Below, in pieces: positions 28,144 through 37,614 of a stretch of 64,000 nt of DNA. The stretch is from an uncultured Lachnospiraceae bacterium. Lineage in GTDB: Bacteria; Bacillota; Clostridia; Lachnospirales; Lachnospiraceae. The translations under genes were made by a program, and so were the position numbers. The DNA lies in contig CAKRAK010000001.1 of NCBI GenBank assembly GCA_934294885.1, positions 1 through 64,000 on the forward strand, given 5' to 3'. The stretch's first letter is position 1. The number at the start of each line of letters is the position of its first letter. The notes beneath the pieces are model-generated. The model searched no databases and was not told where the DNA came from. It worked only from the letters and a program-made list of their open reading frames with translations.

Positions 28144-29028
28144 TCATTTATGATCAATATGATTTGTACGCACTACAGTCAGATACCATTTAAGCACGGC
28201 AATACCGATAATAATGATATAGCCGATAATACTTAAAATATCCGGCACCTGATCTAAAAAGAAAAATCCAAACACGGCAGAAAAAATCACAATGGAAAAA
28301 TCATACACCGAAATCTCCTTAGCCGGAGCATATGCATATGCCTTTGTAATACAAATCTGTCCGAAAGCTGCGGCAATACCTGTTATCGTCAGACAAAGCC
28401 ATTGCATTTTGGTCATAGGCTGATAATTAAATAACAGATTCGGTGTCAGCATCAATGTTGTAAAGCCGGAAAAAAAAGCAACAATAATCATTCCCTTTTC
28501 ACCACGCATACTTAACTTCCTTACATAGGAATATGCCAAACCTGCGCCCAAGCCTCCCAATACTCCTGCCACTGCCGGCAATACATCAAAATGGAAGGAT
28601 GGTTTTACAACAAACAATGCTCCGGTAAATGCCACAATAACCGATATCCATTCCAAACGATTGGCCACCTCTCCTAATACAAATACAGAAAAAATAATTG
28701 CAAAAAAAGGAGACAGCTTGTTTAAAATAGAGGCGTCCGATATCGCCATATGATCCACTGCATAAAAATTGCATACCATCGCCAATCCTCCGGCAATGGC
28801 ACGAATCAGTAAATATTTTAAATTTCCCTCTCCAATCTGAAATTTTGTTTTTGTCTCAATCAGACTGAAAACAGAAACCAACAATGCAAAGAAATTACGA
28901 AAGAAACATTTCTGCAATGTAGGTACAGCACCGGACAATCGAATAAATAAATTCATTACCGCAAACCAAAATGCAGAACCGATAATAAAAAGAATTCCTA
29001 ATGTGTTTCCCGATTTCCTGTTATTCAA
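28144..29028 (-). CDS. EamA/DMT-family transporter
   Basis: Drug/metabolite-transporter superfamily protein of about 294 residues with ten predicted membrane segments in two five-helix repeats (GILFIIGSAFWFAVMNLFIRL near the first helix; FGQICITKAYAYAP in the second repeat). The C-terminus is short and charged. The longest frame begins with a TTG at 29100 that lacks a ribosome site. I prefer the TTG at 29028 because GAAGG lies 7 nt upstream and the protein then starts just before helix 1. The substrate is unknown; the GH1 gene 16 nt downstream makes a sugar or metabolite link possible. Confidence 0.85.
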   Translation of the reverse strand: MNNRKSGNTLGILFIIGSAFWFAVMNLFIRLSGAVPTLQKCFFRNFFALLVSVFSLIETKTKFQIGEGNLKYLLIRAIAGGLAMVCNFYAVDHMAISDASILNKLSPFFAIIFSVFVLGEVANRLEWISVIVAFTGALFVVKPSFHFDVLPAVAGVLGGLGAGLAYSYVRKLSMRGEKGMIIVAFFSGFTTLMLTPNLLFNYQPMTKMQWLCLTITGIAAAFGQICITKAYAYAPAKEISVYDFSIVIFSAVFGFFFLDQVPDILSIIGYIIIIGIAVLKWYLTVVRTNHIDHK

Positions 29029-29096
29029 AATAAAGCCTTCTTTCTCTTTTATCCGATTGTATATCTTTTTAGTCGTTACAAAATTCCATGTTAATA

Positions 29097-31187
29097 TCAA
29101 TTCATATATTTTTCAAATTCATCCTTTGGTAACGGCTTAAAATAGTAATATCCCTGAATGTAGTCTCCACCCAATGCTGCAATCCGTTCAGCCTGCTTCT
29201 TCGTCTCTACACCTTCCGCCACTGTTTTTAGCTGCAGCATCCGGGCTAACTGCATGGAAAATCCCAAAACACTTTGCTCTGATTCCGGATCATCCTTTTG
29301 TACAATACTCATATCAAGCTTTAAAACATCGACATCCAAATCGTTCAAAGCCACCATGGAAGAATATCCGGAACCAAAATCATCTAATTCAACAACAAAT
29401 CCTGCATCATGGAATTTGTGTACCGTCTCGGCAATCCTATGAGGTGCATCAGAATAAGAGGACTCCGTAATCTCCACATGAAGCAGTGAATGTTCCACTT
29501 GATAATGATCCGCAATAGCAATAATACTTTCCGCAAGATAAGGATCTTCAAAATCTCTTCTGGATACATTCACGGAAATAGGAACCAGCTTCAAGCCTCT
29601 TTGTTTCCATGTCCGGAGACTTCGGCATACTTCCTTCCACACGTAATAGTCCAGCTTCTTAATAAATCCGTTTTTTTCAAAAACCGAAATAAAATCAGCA
29701 GGATTCATAAACCCAATATCAGGATGCATCCAACGGACCAAAGCCTCTGCACCATTAATCTTTTCCTGCCGAACATTTACCTTCGGCTGAAAATAGATTG
29801 TAAACTGATTATCCTGCAACGCCTTTTCTGCACTTTCTACAATCTGTCTTTGTAACAGCAAATCCTTTCTTACTTCATCATCATATTCGGAAATATAGAC
29901 ACCATATACGGATTTGATTTTTGTCAAGGCAAGCAACGCCCTGTCATACATACCCTGAGGTTCTAAATTAGTGTTCTTGCGGATACGGTAATATCCATAC
30001 TTTATAATAACATTTGACACAGGAAATTGCTGTTTATGTCTGTTTTCCTTTATGTAATCCAAAAGCATTTCCAAATCATCAGCACGCAAAAAGCCGGCAA
30101 TCTTATCCCCTTCAACTCTACCGCAGAACAGAAAACAGCCTAATTTTTGATACAAATCCCCTAATTGTTTTAATATGTCATCCCCTGTTTCAATACCATA
30201 ATTTTCATTTATAACCTTCAATCCGATAATATCCGTCACGAACATGACACACTCATCTTCCGGTCTTTCCCTAAGATATTGACCGACTCTTTGATAAAAG
30301 AACTCCTTCGTATACAATCCGGTCAAAGAATCCCGTTCCAGATAATGCAGGAAAGTGGTAGACTCTCTCAAACGAATCAGACTGTTTACACGATTTAATA
30401 TCACCTTAACGTTATATGGCTTCAATATAAAATCAGAAGCCCCAAGTTCAAGGCATCTTAACTCCATATCATCCTTTTTTACCTCATCCGAGCCACCGGT
30501 TAATACAATAATCGGAATATTACTGTATTGCCGGACTCCCTTCATTCGCTTTAACAAAGAATAACCGTCCATAACAGGCATATACAAATCAGTGATTACC
30601 AATGCAATCTCATTATAGGATTCATCCAATATCTTTAATGCTTCCTCTCCGTTTGCAGCAACGGCAACATCGTATTTTTCCTGCAAAACATCCAACAACA
30701 GACAGCGTTCCGTATTATCATCATCAACAAAGAGAATTTTATGGCCGGATTGATAATAATCATAATCCTTCGTTTTTTCCGCACTTACATCCGCAAAACC
30801 CACAACTGCCCTCTTTAATTCACCAATTCCGTCTAAATTTGCGATTTTAAAGCGAAATACGTGTTCTCTCCCGTCTCTTTCCAATCGATATTCATGGGAA
30901 AAGGCTCTGACATCCCGCAGCTGCTCCTTTAAAAATGCATACCGGGTAACCATTGTCAGTTCTTCACGGTCTTTTTCCGAAACAACAGCCTTTATGTAAC
31001 AATCTACAGCATCCTCAAAAGATGGCTTAGCCCGGAAGAATTCCCCAAATCGTTCCTCTATCACTCGACTCATACGATAAGGTTCAATTTGATTCTTTTC
31101 AAAATCAACATAATAAATGGCCTCGTAATTCTCACTCAGTCCCTTTAATAGTTCATCAAAACCAACCACTTTCTCGTTCTTTTGCAT
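29097..31187 (-). CDS. Response-regulator / degenerate GGDEF / EAL protein
   Basis: About 696 residues. A PAS-like N-terminal region (to about 150) is followed by a receiver domain (ILFVDDDNTERC; phospho-acceptor Asp in TDLYMPVMDG; Lys in ILKPYN). A GGDEF domain with the degraded motif EGDKI comes next. An EAL domain retains EALVRW, SVNVSRR, VEITES, LDDFGSGYSS, LKLD, AEGVET and QGYY. A phosphorylation-controlled phosphodiesterase is predicted. The start at 31187 has AGGGGAG at the right distance and overlaps the stop of the upstream gene in an ATGATTATG arrangement. Two possible upstream in-frame starts are less well placed. The cognate histidine kinase is not in this window. Confidence 0.92.
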   Translation of the reverse strand: MQKNEKVVGFDELLKGLSENYEAIYYVDFEKNQIEPYRMSRVIEERFGEFFRAKPSFEDAVDCYIKAVVSEKDREELTMVTRYAFLKEQLRDVRAFSHEYRLERDGREHVFRFKIANLDGIGELKRAVVGFADVSAEKTKDYDYYQSGHKILFVDDDNTERCLLLDVLQEKYDVAVAANGEEALKILDESYNEIALVITDLYMPVMDGYSLLKRMKGVRQYSNIPIIVLTGGSDEVKKDDMELRCLELGASDFILKPYNVKVILNRVNSLIRLRESTTFLHYLERDSLTGLYTKEFFYQRVGQYLRERPEDECVMFVTDIIGLKVINENYGIETGDDILKQLGDLYQKLGCFLFCGRVEGDKIAGFLRADDLEMLLDYIKENRHKQQFPVSNVIIKYGYYRIRKNTNLEPQGMYDRALLALTKIKSVYGVYISEYDDEVRKDLLLQRQIVESAEKALQDNQFTIYFQPKVNVRQEKINGAEALVRWMHPDIGFMNPADFISVFEKNGFIKKLDYYVWKEVCRSLRTWKQRGLKLVPISVNVSRRDFEDPYLAESIIAIADHYQVEHSLLHVEITESSYSDAPHRIAETVHKFHDAGFVVELDDFGSGYSSMVALNDLDVDVLKLDMSIVQKDDPESEQSVLGFSMQLARMLQLKTVAEGVETKKQAERIAALGGDYIQGYYYFKPLPKDEFEKYMN

Positions 31188-31189
31188 AA

Positions 31190-32869
31190 TCATCTCCCCT
31201 GTCTTATGCGTTCCAAAAACTCCTCTTCCGGCACAGGACGTCCATATAAAAATCCCTGGATCATCATACATCCGCTGTTTTTTAAGAACTCCGCCTGTTC
31301 CTTCTTTTCTACACCTTCTGCAATTAATTCTTTACCAAGAGAATGAATCATCTGAATAATATAAGACACAATAATCTCATCCTCTTTATTCTCACATCCG
31401 ATTCCATCCACAAGGCTCTTATCCAGCTTAACAATATCCGCTGTCATGTCCTTGAGCATTTTCAAGGATGAAAAACCACTTCCGAAATCGTCCATGGCAA
31501 GACGAATTCCCAATGCATGCATACGTTCTTCAAATTGTGTTAATGCCTCCAAATCCTCAGCATCATAAGATTCCGTAATCTCTATTTCCAAATAAGCAGG
31601 ATTTACCTGATAAACATTTACAATCTCCTCTACCTTATCTGCAAATCTCGGATCCCGAAGATGACGTCTTGAAAAATTTACAGAAATACAAACAGGAGTC
31701 AATCCATCTGTTTCCCACTTATGAATCTGATTACAAACAGTTTCAAATACATAATAATCAATCTCTGTGATTATGCCATTCTTCTCTAAAATCGGAATAA
31801 AATCTCCCGGAGATATCATATGTCCGTCTTTGATCCAACGTACCAGAGCCTCTCCGCCACACAATACACATTCATCCTTTTCCAACATTCTGACCTTCGG
31901 CTGATAATACACAACAAATTCCCGGTTTTCAACGGCATCCGGTATGCTTTCCTCTAACTGACGCATCTTCATCATATCGGCTTTCATATCATTCTGAAAT
32001 AAAATGACATCTGCATTCTGGTATTTTTTTGCAAGATTTAAAGCGATTGAGCTGTTATTCATAGCCTCGCTGACACCATCTCCCGGTTTTAACGGATAAT
32101 AACCCAGACGGGAATCGATTTTAATAAATTCGATTCTGTCACCGGGCAAAGTAATCTCTACACACAGCTCTTTCAGAAAAACGAGAAAATCTTCTTCCCG
32201 TTCTGTCTCGATCAGGACAAGGAAATTATCTCCGCCAAGTCGACAGGCACAGCCTTTTTTGCCAACAAAATCCTTAATCTTTGTTGCATAGGACTTTAGA
32301 ATTTGATTTCCCTGCGCGTCACTATATATTTCATTAAAAAGCTTCATATTCTTAATATTAATGAAATTCGAACAATATTGACCAAAAGCACCTACTTCCA
32401 TCAAACCCGCCATATAACGATATAGCTGTGCTTCGTTTGCCACTCCTGTAAGCCTGTCTGTATAAGAAACTTCGAATAATTGTTTCATTGCAACGGTTCT
32501 ACCGTAAACAATGAACAGCAATTTTGATAAAAACCGAAAATCACCTTCTAATTCAGGATTCCACTCCCGATCATCCCCAATCCCGGCAGTCAGGCGAACC
32601 ATCCCTCCATTATCCATATGATAAACGTTTTCTTTTTTGTTTCCATATTCTGATTGAAGCCCATTATCAAATAGAATTATTTTTTTCCGGTCACCAGGAT
32701 TCGTTCTGTCATCACAGAGTATAACCGCCTCCATATAACACAAACCGCATTTTTCAGCTAATCGAGGTACATACTGAGCAAATATCTCCAAGAGAACCTT
32801 TTCATTTCTTTCCCCTTCAGGTATTTGATTAAAAAAATCCAAGAACAAATCATTTACTATTTTACTCAT
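31190..32869 (-). CDS. GGDEF (GGDNF) / EAL domain protein
   Basis: 559 residues, cytoplasmic, no membrane segment. A GAF-like N-terminal region of about 135 residues precedes the GGDEF domain, which begins SYTDRLTGVANEAQLY. Its active-site motif reads GGDNF, lacking the catalytic Glu. The EAL domain has all residues expected for hydrolysis: EALVRW, SVNFSRR, IEITES, MDDFGSGFSS, VKLD, AEGVEKKEQ and IQGF. A phosphodiesterase is therefore more likely than a cyclase. It is the first gene of the operon running to GH1 and is translationally coupled to the receiver-domain protein. GAGGG lies before the ATG. Confidence 0.92.
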   Translation of the reverse strand: MSKIVNDLFLDFFNQIPEGERNEKVLLEIFAQYVPRLAEKCGLCYMEAVILCDDRTNPGDRKKIILFDNGLQSEYGNKKENVYHMDNGGMVRLTAGIGDDREWNPELEGDFRFLSKLLFIVYGRTVAMKQLFEVSYTDRLTGVANEAQLYRYMAGLMEVGAFGQYCSNFINIKNMKLFNEIYSDAQGNQILKSYATKIKDFVGKKGCACRLGGDNFLVLIETEREEDFLVFLKELCVEITLPGDRIEFIKIDSRLGYYPLKPGDGVSEAMNNSSIALNLAKKYQNADVILFQNDMKADMMKMRQLEESIPDAVENREFVVYYQPKVRMLEKDECVLCGGEALVRWIKDGHMISPGDFIPILEKNGIITEIDYYVFETVCNQIHKWETDGLTPVCISVNFSRRHLRDPRFADKVEEIVNVYQVNPAYLEIEITESYDAEDLEALTQFEERMHALGIRLAMDDFGSGFSSLKMLKDMTADIVKLDKSLVDGIGCENKEDEIIVSYIIQMIHSLGKELIAEGVEKKEQAEFLKNSGCMMIQGFLYGRPVPEEEFLERIRQGR

Positions 32870-32938
32870 ATATTATCCCTCTTATATCTATTATAATTTA
32901 TCAGCCTGTAGCTCTAATAAAGTGAAAATCCTCTATTC

Positions 32939-32988
32939 ATTGTAACACAAAACAACTAATTATGCATTGAAAAAATACGATTATGCAT
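32939..32988 (-). promoter_or_regulatory. Extended -10 promoter with two ATGCATAAT direct repeats
   Basis: On the minus strand TGTTACAAT gives an extended -10 (TACAAT at 32944-32939) with no good -35 box. Two copies of ATGCATAAT (minus strand; 32967-32959 and 32988-32980) are 21 bp apart, which is two helical turns. The nearer one covers the -35 position. This is the arrangement of an activator-dependent promoter for the EAL/GH1 operon. The activator is unknown. Confidence 0.5.
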
Positions 32989-33021
32989 GAATTTTACCGT
33001 TTTCATAAATTTCTATTATAA

Positions 33022-33720
33022 TTATAAGCTTTTCACAATTACAATTGTCAAATAGTCGTGTTGCCTTTCTCCCTTTAATTCGTCCAAATTCGCATATATT
33101 TTTTCATTAGGAAAGCCACAATTAGACACTGCCCATACCTTTATATCCTTTTTTTTACTTTCCTCTTCCAAATCAGAAATCAGCGTCCTTAATTTTTTTC
33201 CGCTCTTCATATAAATACGGTTCCCCGATTCAAAAGAAGAAAATTCAGATGGATAATTTCCCGGCAGAATATGAATTGCCTCCCATCTTTCTCCCAACGC
33301 GATTCCCAATTCCGCTGCCGCTGCACAAAAAGAAGGAACACCACTTATCATTTTTGCTTCTCCTCCATTTTGAATCACACGTCTGTGAATATAATGATAA
33401 GTGGAATAAACCGAAGGATCTCCGATTGTTAAAAATGCCACCTGCATCCCATTTTGCAGATATTCATTTATTTGATCATATATTGCATCATGTATATTCT
33501 CCAACTGTTGGGTGTCTTTTATCATCGGAAACTCAAAACAAACCACCTGCTTATCTTCTATATCGGGAATAACATTTTTCACAATCTGATATGCATAACA
33601 ATCTTCTTTTCTTCGGTTCGGCAGCAATAAAATATCACTTTCCTTTATCACACGAACCGCTTTTAATGTCATATATTCCGGGTCACCCGGTCCGACTCCT
33701 ACACCATATAAAATTCCCAT
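33022..33720 (-). CDS. cobI: Precorrin-2/cobalt-factor II C20-methyltransferase-like protein
   Basis: SAM-dependent tetrapyrrole methyltransferase, 232 residues. The N-terminus GILYGVGVGPGDPEYMTLKA matches the CobI/CbiL group of the family, including the GxGxGDP loop. FLTIGDPSVYSTYHYIH and MISGVPSFCAAAAELG are the second and third conserved blocks. In cobalamin synthesis this enzyme methylates C20 of precorrin-2 or its cobalt form. No other cobalamin gene is in the window, so it is either a scattered pathway member or has a separate role. GGAG precedes the ATG, and the gene lies downstream of the pckA terminator. Confidence 0.85.
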   Translation of the reverse strand: MGILYGVGVGPGDPEYMTLKAVRVIKESDILLLPNRRKEDCYAYQIVKNVIPDIEDKQVVCFEFPMIKDTQQLENIHDAIYDQINEYLQNGMQVAFLTIGDPSVYSTYHYIHRRVIQNGGEAKMISGVPSFCAAAAELGIALGERWEAIHILPGNYPSEFSSFESGNRIYMKSGKKLRTLISDLEEESKKKDIKVWAVSNCGFPNEKIYANLDELKGERQHDYLTIVIVKSL

Positions 33721-33787
33721 AATTTATGCTCCATTTCACGATATCACTTTTTTCTGCATATCAGAAAAACATCAAAAAACAAGAAAA

Positions 33788-33814
33788 CAGGAAATCAGAT
33801 AATCTGATTTCCTG
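33788..33814 (-). terminator. Rho-independent terminator after pckA
   Basis: Nearly continuous 27-bp palindrome with 13-bp arms CAGGAAATCAGAT / ATCTGATTTCCTG around one base. On the minus strand it is followed by TTTTCTTGTTTTTTG. It lies 37 bp after the pckA stop. Confidence 0.85.
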
Positions 33815-33851
33815 TCTGTATCATTCTATCATATAATTTGCAAAGAATGAA

Positions 33852-35465
33852 TTAAAGCTGAGGACCAGCAGCAACCAATGCCTTACCAGCCTCGTTTGTC
33901 TCATACTTCTTGAAGTTCTTAACAAATCTCTCAGCTAAGTCTTTAGCCTTTGTCTCCCACTCTGTAGGATCAGCATAAGTATCGCGAGGATCAAGAATTG
34001 CAGAATCTACACCAGGAAGCTCAGTTGGTACTTCAAAATCAAACATAGGAATCTTCTTTGTAGGAGCCTTATTGATGTCACCGCTTAAGATAGCATCAAT
34101 GATTCCACGAGTATCCTTAATTGTGATACGCTTACCTGTTCCATTCCATCCTGTGTTAACAAGGTATGCCTTAGCACCACTCTTCTCCATCTTCTTAACA
34201 AGCTCTTCACCATACTTTGTAGGATGTAACTCTAAGAATGCCTGACCGAAACATGCTGAGAATGTAGGTGTTGGCTCAGTAATTCCACGCTCTGTACCAG
34301 CAAGCTTAGCAGTAAATCCTGAAAGGAAGTAATACTGTGTCTGCTCCGGTGTTAAGATAGAAACAGGAGGAAGTACTCCAAATGCATCAGCTGATAAGAA
34401 GATAACGTTCTTAGCAGCAGGACCTGCAGATACTCCATTTACCTTTGAAGCAATGTTCTCGATATGATCGATTGGATATGATACACGGGTATTCTCTGTA
34501 ACGCTCTTATCATCAAAGTCAATCTTACCGGCAGCATCTACTGTAACGTTCTCTAATAATGCATCTCTTCTGATTGCATTGTAAATATCAGGCTCAGACT
34601 CCTTATCAAGACCGATAACCTTAGCATAGCAACCACCTTCGAAGTTGAATACTCCGTTGTCATCCCATCCGTGCTCATCATCACCGATTAATAATCTCTT
34701 AGGATCTGTAGAAAGTGTTGTCTTACCTGTTCCTGATAAACCAAAGAAGATTGCTGTATTCTTACCTTCCATATCAGTATTAGCTGAACAGTGCATTGAA
34801 GCAATACCCTTAAGTGGTAAGTAGTAGTTCATCATAGAGAACATACCCTTCTTCATCTCTCCACCGTACCATGTATTAATAATAACCTGCTCACGGCTTG
34901 TAATATTGAATGCTACACAAGTTTCTGAGTTTAATCCTAACTCTTTGTAGTTTTCTACTTTAGCCTTTGAAGCATTGTAAACAACGAAATCAGGCTCGAA
35001 GGTCTCTAATTCTTCTGCAGTTGGCTTAATGAACATATTGGTAACGAAGTGAGCCTGCCAAGCAACCTCAACGATGAAACGAACTGCCATACGAGTATCT
35101 TTGTTTGCACCACAGAAAGTATCTACAACGAAAAGTCTCTTGTTGCAAAGCTCTTTCTTAGCAAGCTCCTTAACAGTTGACCATACTTCCTCTGACATAC
35201 GGTGATTATCATTATGATACTCTTCAGAATCCCACCATACTGTATTCTCTGAGTTTTCATCAACTACGATATACTTATCTTTAGGAGAACGTCCTGTATA
35301 AATACCTGTCATAACATTAACAGTATCTAACTCTGTGTTCTGTCCTACTTCATAACCTTCGTTTGATGCTTTTGTCTCTTCTTCAAATAACATCTCGTAG
35401 GAAGGGTTGTGTACGATTTCAGTTGTACCAGTAATACCATACTTAGTTAAATCGATGTTTGCCAT
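33852..35465 (-). CDS. pckA: Phosphoenolpyruvate carboxykinase (ATP)
   Basis: Interconverts oxaloacetate plus ATP and PEP plus ADP plus CO2. In fermentative clostridia it often runs in the CO2-fixing direction toward succinate or propionate. 537 residues, the usual length. The kinase-1a/P-loop FFGLSGTGKTTLS and the adjoining metal-binding segment LIGDDEHGWDD are intact. MTGIYTGRSPKDKYIV and NTWYGGEMKKGMFSMMNY (substrate-binding block) are also present. It is monocistronic, with a consensus promoter about 130 bp upstream and a strong terminator. Codon use looks like that of a highly expressed gene, similar to groEL. Confidence 0.98.
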   Translation of the reverse strand: MANIDLTKYGITGTTEIVHNPSYEMLFEEETKASNEGYEVGQNTELDTVNVMTGIYTGRSPKDKYIVVDENSENTVWWDSEEYHNDNHRMSEEVWSTVKELAKKELCNKRLFVVDTFCGANKDTRMAVRFIVEVAWQAHFVTNMFIKPTAEELETFEPDFVVYNASKAKVENYKELGLNSETCVAFNITSREQVIINTWYGGEMKKGMFSMMNYYLPLKGIASMHCSANTDMEGKNTAIFFGLSGTGKTTLSTDPKRLLIGDDEHGWDDNGVFNFEGGCYAKVIGLDKESEPDIYNAIRRDALLENVTVDAAGKIDFDDKSVTENTRVSYPIDHIENIASKVNGVSAGPAAKNVIFLSADAFGVLPPVSILTPEQTQYYFLSGFTAKLAGTERGITEPTPTFSACFGQAFLELHPTKYGEELVKKMEKSGAKAYLVNTGWNGTGKRITIKDTRGIIDAILSGDINKAPTKKIPMFDFEVPTELPGVDSAILDPRDTYADPTEWETKAKDLAERFVKNFKKYETNEAGKALVAAGPQL

Positions 35466-35989
35466 TAAATTTTACCTCTCTTCTTTTCATTTGTTGTTAT
35501 TATGTACTCCGGGATATCATATAAACCAGAAATTATATTCTTATAACCTATCCCATCCACGCTCTTATGGTATACACAAAAACACATATAAATATTACCA
35601 AACTATAGAATTTTGTCAATATCGAACAACAGGAAATTCGCTTTATTTTCTTATGTTTTACATAAATTTTTCTCAAAAGTGACAAAATCGTGTAAAGAAG
35701 CCGAACAACCATGGTCTAATGATTGTCCGGCTTCATGCGGGGGAGAATATATTAATCGATGCCGAATGCATCTACGTAATTTTTAGTCGAAGCTATCTAT
35801 GTTCTAACTATGTGAGTAATATTTTTTGTGTTAAAACTCAGCAGCTTCATTTGATACTTCATATATTAAAACATATTTGTGAAAAAAATATGTTTCAAAT
35901 CTGAAGAGAATGTGAACATCTTATATATTTTCCCTAAATTATAATCCTTTATGTGTAATTTCCTATGCAGATCATTATAATCTACAAAT
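35466..35989. other. Intergenic region between flotillin gene and pckA
   Basis: 524 bp without a convincing gene. The pckA promoter lies at 35592-35619. An imperfect 12-bp inverted repeat (GAAGCCG-A-ACAA / TTGTCCGGCTTC) is at 35697-35708 and 35723-35734. A 10-bp A/T hairpin lies at 35869-35895. The 12-bp stem has only a weak T-tract on the minus strand, so it may be a terminator remnant. The 61-codon plus-strand frame at 35719-35904 has no ribosome site and is not called. Confidence 0.6.
35592..35619 (-). promoter_or_regulatory. Consensus promoter of pckA
   Basis: Minus-strand TTGACA (35619-35614), 16-bp spacer, TAATAT (35597-35592). The expected start near 35585 leaves a leader of about 120 nt before the pckA ATG; GAGAGG is the ribosome site. 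I see no clear hairpin in the leader. Confidence 0.7.
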
Positions 35990-37537
35990 CTATTCTCCCT
36001 CATCCGGAGTACCTGTAGCTGCAGCTGCATCGGAAACTGCTTCATGAATTTCCTGATTCGATTCGTTATTCCTACTCTGACCAAGACCTGCTAACTTAGT
36101 ACCTGCAAAGCTTGCTATCAATACGGAAGGATCAATACCGAGGCTGTCTCCGATACCATCAATCACCTGTTTGAAGGACTTTGTAACATCCTCTGTCAGA
36201 CGTGCTGTATTACCGGAGCCGTACATCGTAATCTTGTCAATACTTCCAAGAGGCTGGGCAATTGCCTGTGCAACCTGTGGGTACATATCACAAAGCATTT
36301 CAATAATAGCTGCTTCTCCGTATTTTTGCATTGCATCAGCCTTTTTATCGATACCGGCAGCTTCTGCCTCTGCCTTTGCCTGAATTGCAGCAGCCTCTGC
36401 TTCACCTTTAGCCCGAATACCGGCAGCCTCTGCTTCTGCTTTTGCCTGAATTGCGGCAGCTTCCTGTTCCATGGCATACTTGGCAGCTTCTGCCTGGATT
36501 CGTTTTGCTTCAGCTTCCTGTGACAATTCGTATTTTTTAGCCTCTGCTTCCTTCATACGCTTATATAAAGCAACATCTGCCATCTGCTGCTGACGATATT
36601 TTTCTGCATCTGCCTGCTTCTTTACCTCTGCATCCAATGCCTGTTCCCGAACCTGAACTTCTTTTTGTTTTAATTCAACCTCTTTATCCTGACGGGCAAT
36701 ATCCGCTTCTGTCTTTGTAACTTCAATTGTTTTTCTCTGTGCTTCTTTTTGAATCTCATAAGCTGCATCTGCCTCAGCCTTCTTTGTATCCTCCGAGGTT
36801 TTTAATTCTGCCCGCTTAATGGACAACTCATTCTGCTTGATTGCGATTTCCGTATCAGCCAAAACCTTTGCATCATTCGCTTCCTTTGCTGCCTGCGCCT
36901 GTGCAATTGCAACATCCCGGTCTGCATTGGCTTTTGCAATACTTGCACTCTTCTGGATAGCAGCCATATTGTCCTGACCTAAAGCAATAATCAGGTCATT
37001 CTGATCCTCTACATGCTGAATATTGCAGGAAATAATATCAATACCTAAGCTGTTCATATCCCTCTGCGCTTTTTCCTGCACCTGATCACCAAATGCTTTC
37101 CGGTCATTACACAAATCCTTTAATGTAATGGTTCCGATAATCTCACGCATATTACCCTGCAAGGAATCTACCAAAGCCTCAATGATCTGGTTTTCCTTCA
37201 TATTCAGGAAGTTCTTCATTGCAAGCTGAAGTCCCTCTTTATCTGTACGAATCTTTACCTTGGCAACTGCATCGATATTAACACCGATAAAATCCGCCGT
37301 CGGTACATAATCGCCGGTCTTGATATCAATGGAAATCTGCTTAATGGTAAGCTCATCCTTCCGCTCAAAGAATGGTAGCTTTAATCCGGCACGACCAATC
37401 AATATCTTCGGCTCTTTCCGAAGTCCGGAAATAATAAAAGCCTTATCCGGTGGTGATTTCACATAACTGGTACAAATCACCACGATCAATAGAAGAACAA
37501 TAACTGCAACTCCCCCCAAATAAATATAACTTAACAT
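35990..37537 (-). CDS. Flotillin-like SPFH-domain membrane protein (YuaG/FloT type)
   Basis: 515 residues. One N-terminal membrane segment (YIYLGGVAVIVLLLIVVICTS) is followed by the SPFH/band-7 domain (about 25-200: PDKAFIISGLRKEPKILIGRAGLKLPFFER). A long coiled coil rich in Ala, Glu and Lys follows, with repeats of the form EAEAAxIxAKAEAEAAGI near residues 340-400. The C-terminal part is hydrophilic. Flotillins scaffold membrane microdomains and affect membrane fluidity, protein secretion and cell-wall machinery. AGGAGG precedes the ATG. The next upstream gene, a lipid kinase, is 77 bp away, and the pair could have a membrane-related link. Confidence 0.95.
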   Translation of the reverse strand: MLSYIYLGGVAVIVLLLIVVICTSYVKSPPDKAFIISGLRKEPKILIGRAGLKLPFFERKDELTIKQISIDIKTGDYVPTADFIGVNIDAVAKVKIRTDKEGLQLAMKNFLNMKENQIIEALVDSLQGNMREIIGTITLKDLCNDRKAFGDQVQEKAQRDMNSLGIDIISCNIQHVEDQNDLIIALGQDNMAAIQKSASIAKANADRDVAIAQAQAAKEANDAKVLADTEIAIKQNELSIKRAELKTSEDTKKAEADAAYEIQKEAQRKTIEVTKTEADIARQDKEVELKQKEVQVREQALDAEVKKQADAEKYRQQQMADVALYKRMKEAEAKKYELSQEAEAKRIQAEAAKYAMEQEAAAIQAKAEAEAAGIRAKGEAEAAAIQAKAEAEAAGIDKKADAMQKYGEAAIIEMLCDMYPQVAQAIAQPLGSIDKITMYGSGNTARLTEDVTKSFKQVIDGIGDSLGIDPSVLIASFAGTKLAGLGQSRNNESNQEIHEAVSDAAAATGTPDEGE

Positions 37538-37614
37538 ACATCTTCCTCCTTTTCCTTTGTATTATAATTAGGCATTTATAAAACGCTTTTCCTCGTTAAG
37601 TATCAATTAAAAAA

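Noticed and set aside
35719..35904. 61-codon plus-strand frame upstream of pckA
   Set aside because: No ribosome site, A+T-rich composition, and no resemblance to a protein family.
36340..36470. Short repeats resembling a CRISPR or VNTR
   Set aside because: They are the Glu/Ala-rich heptad-like repeats of the flotillin coiled coil, in frame and imperfect.
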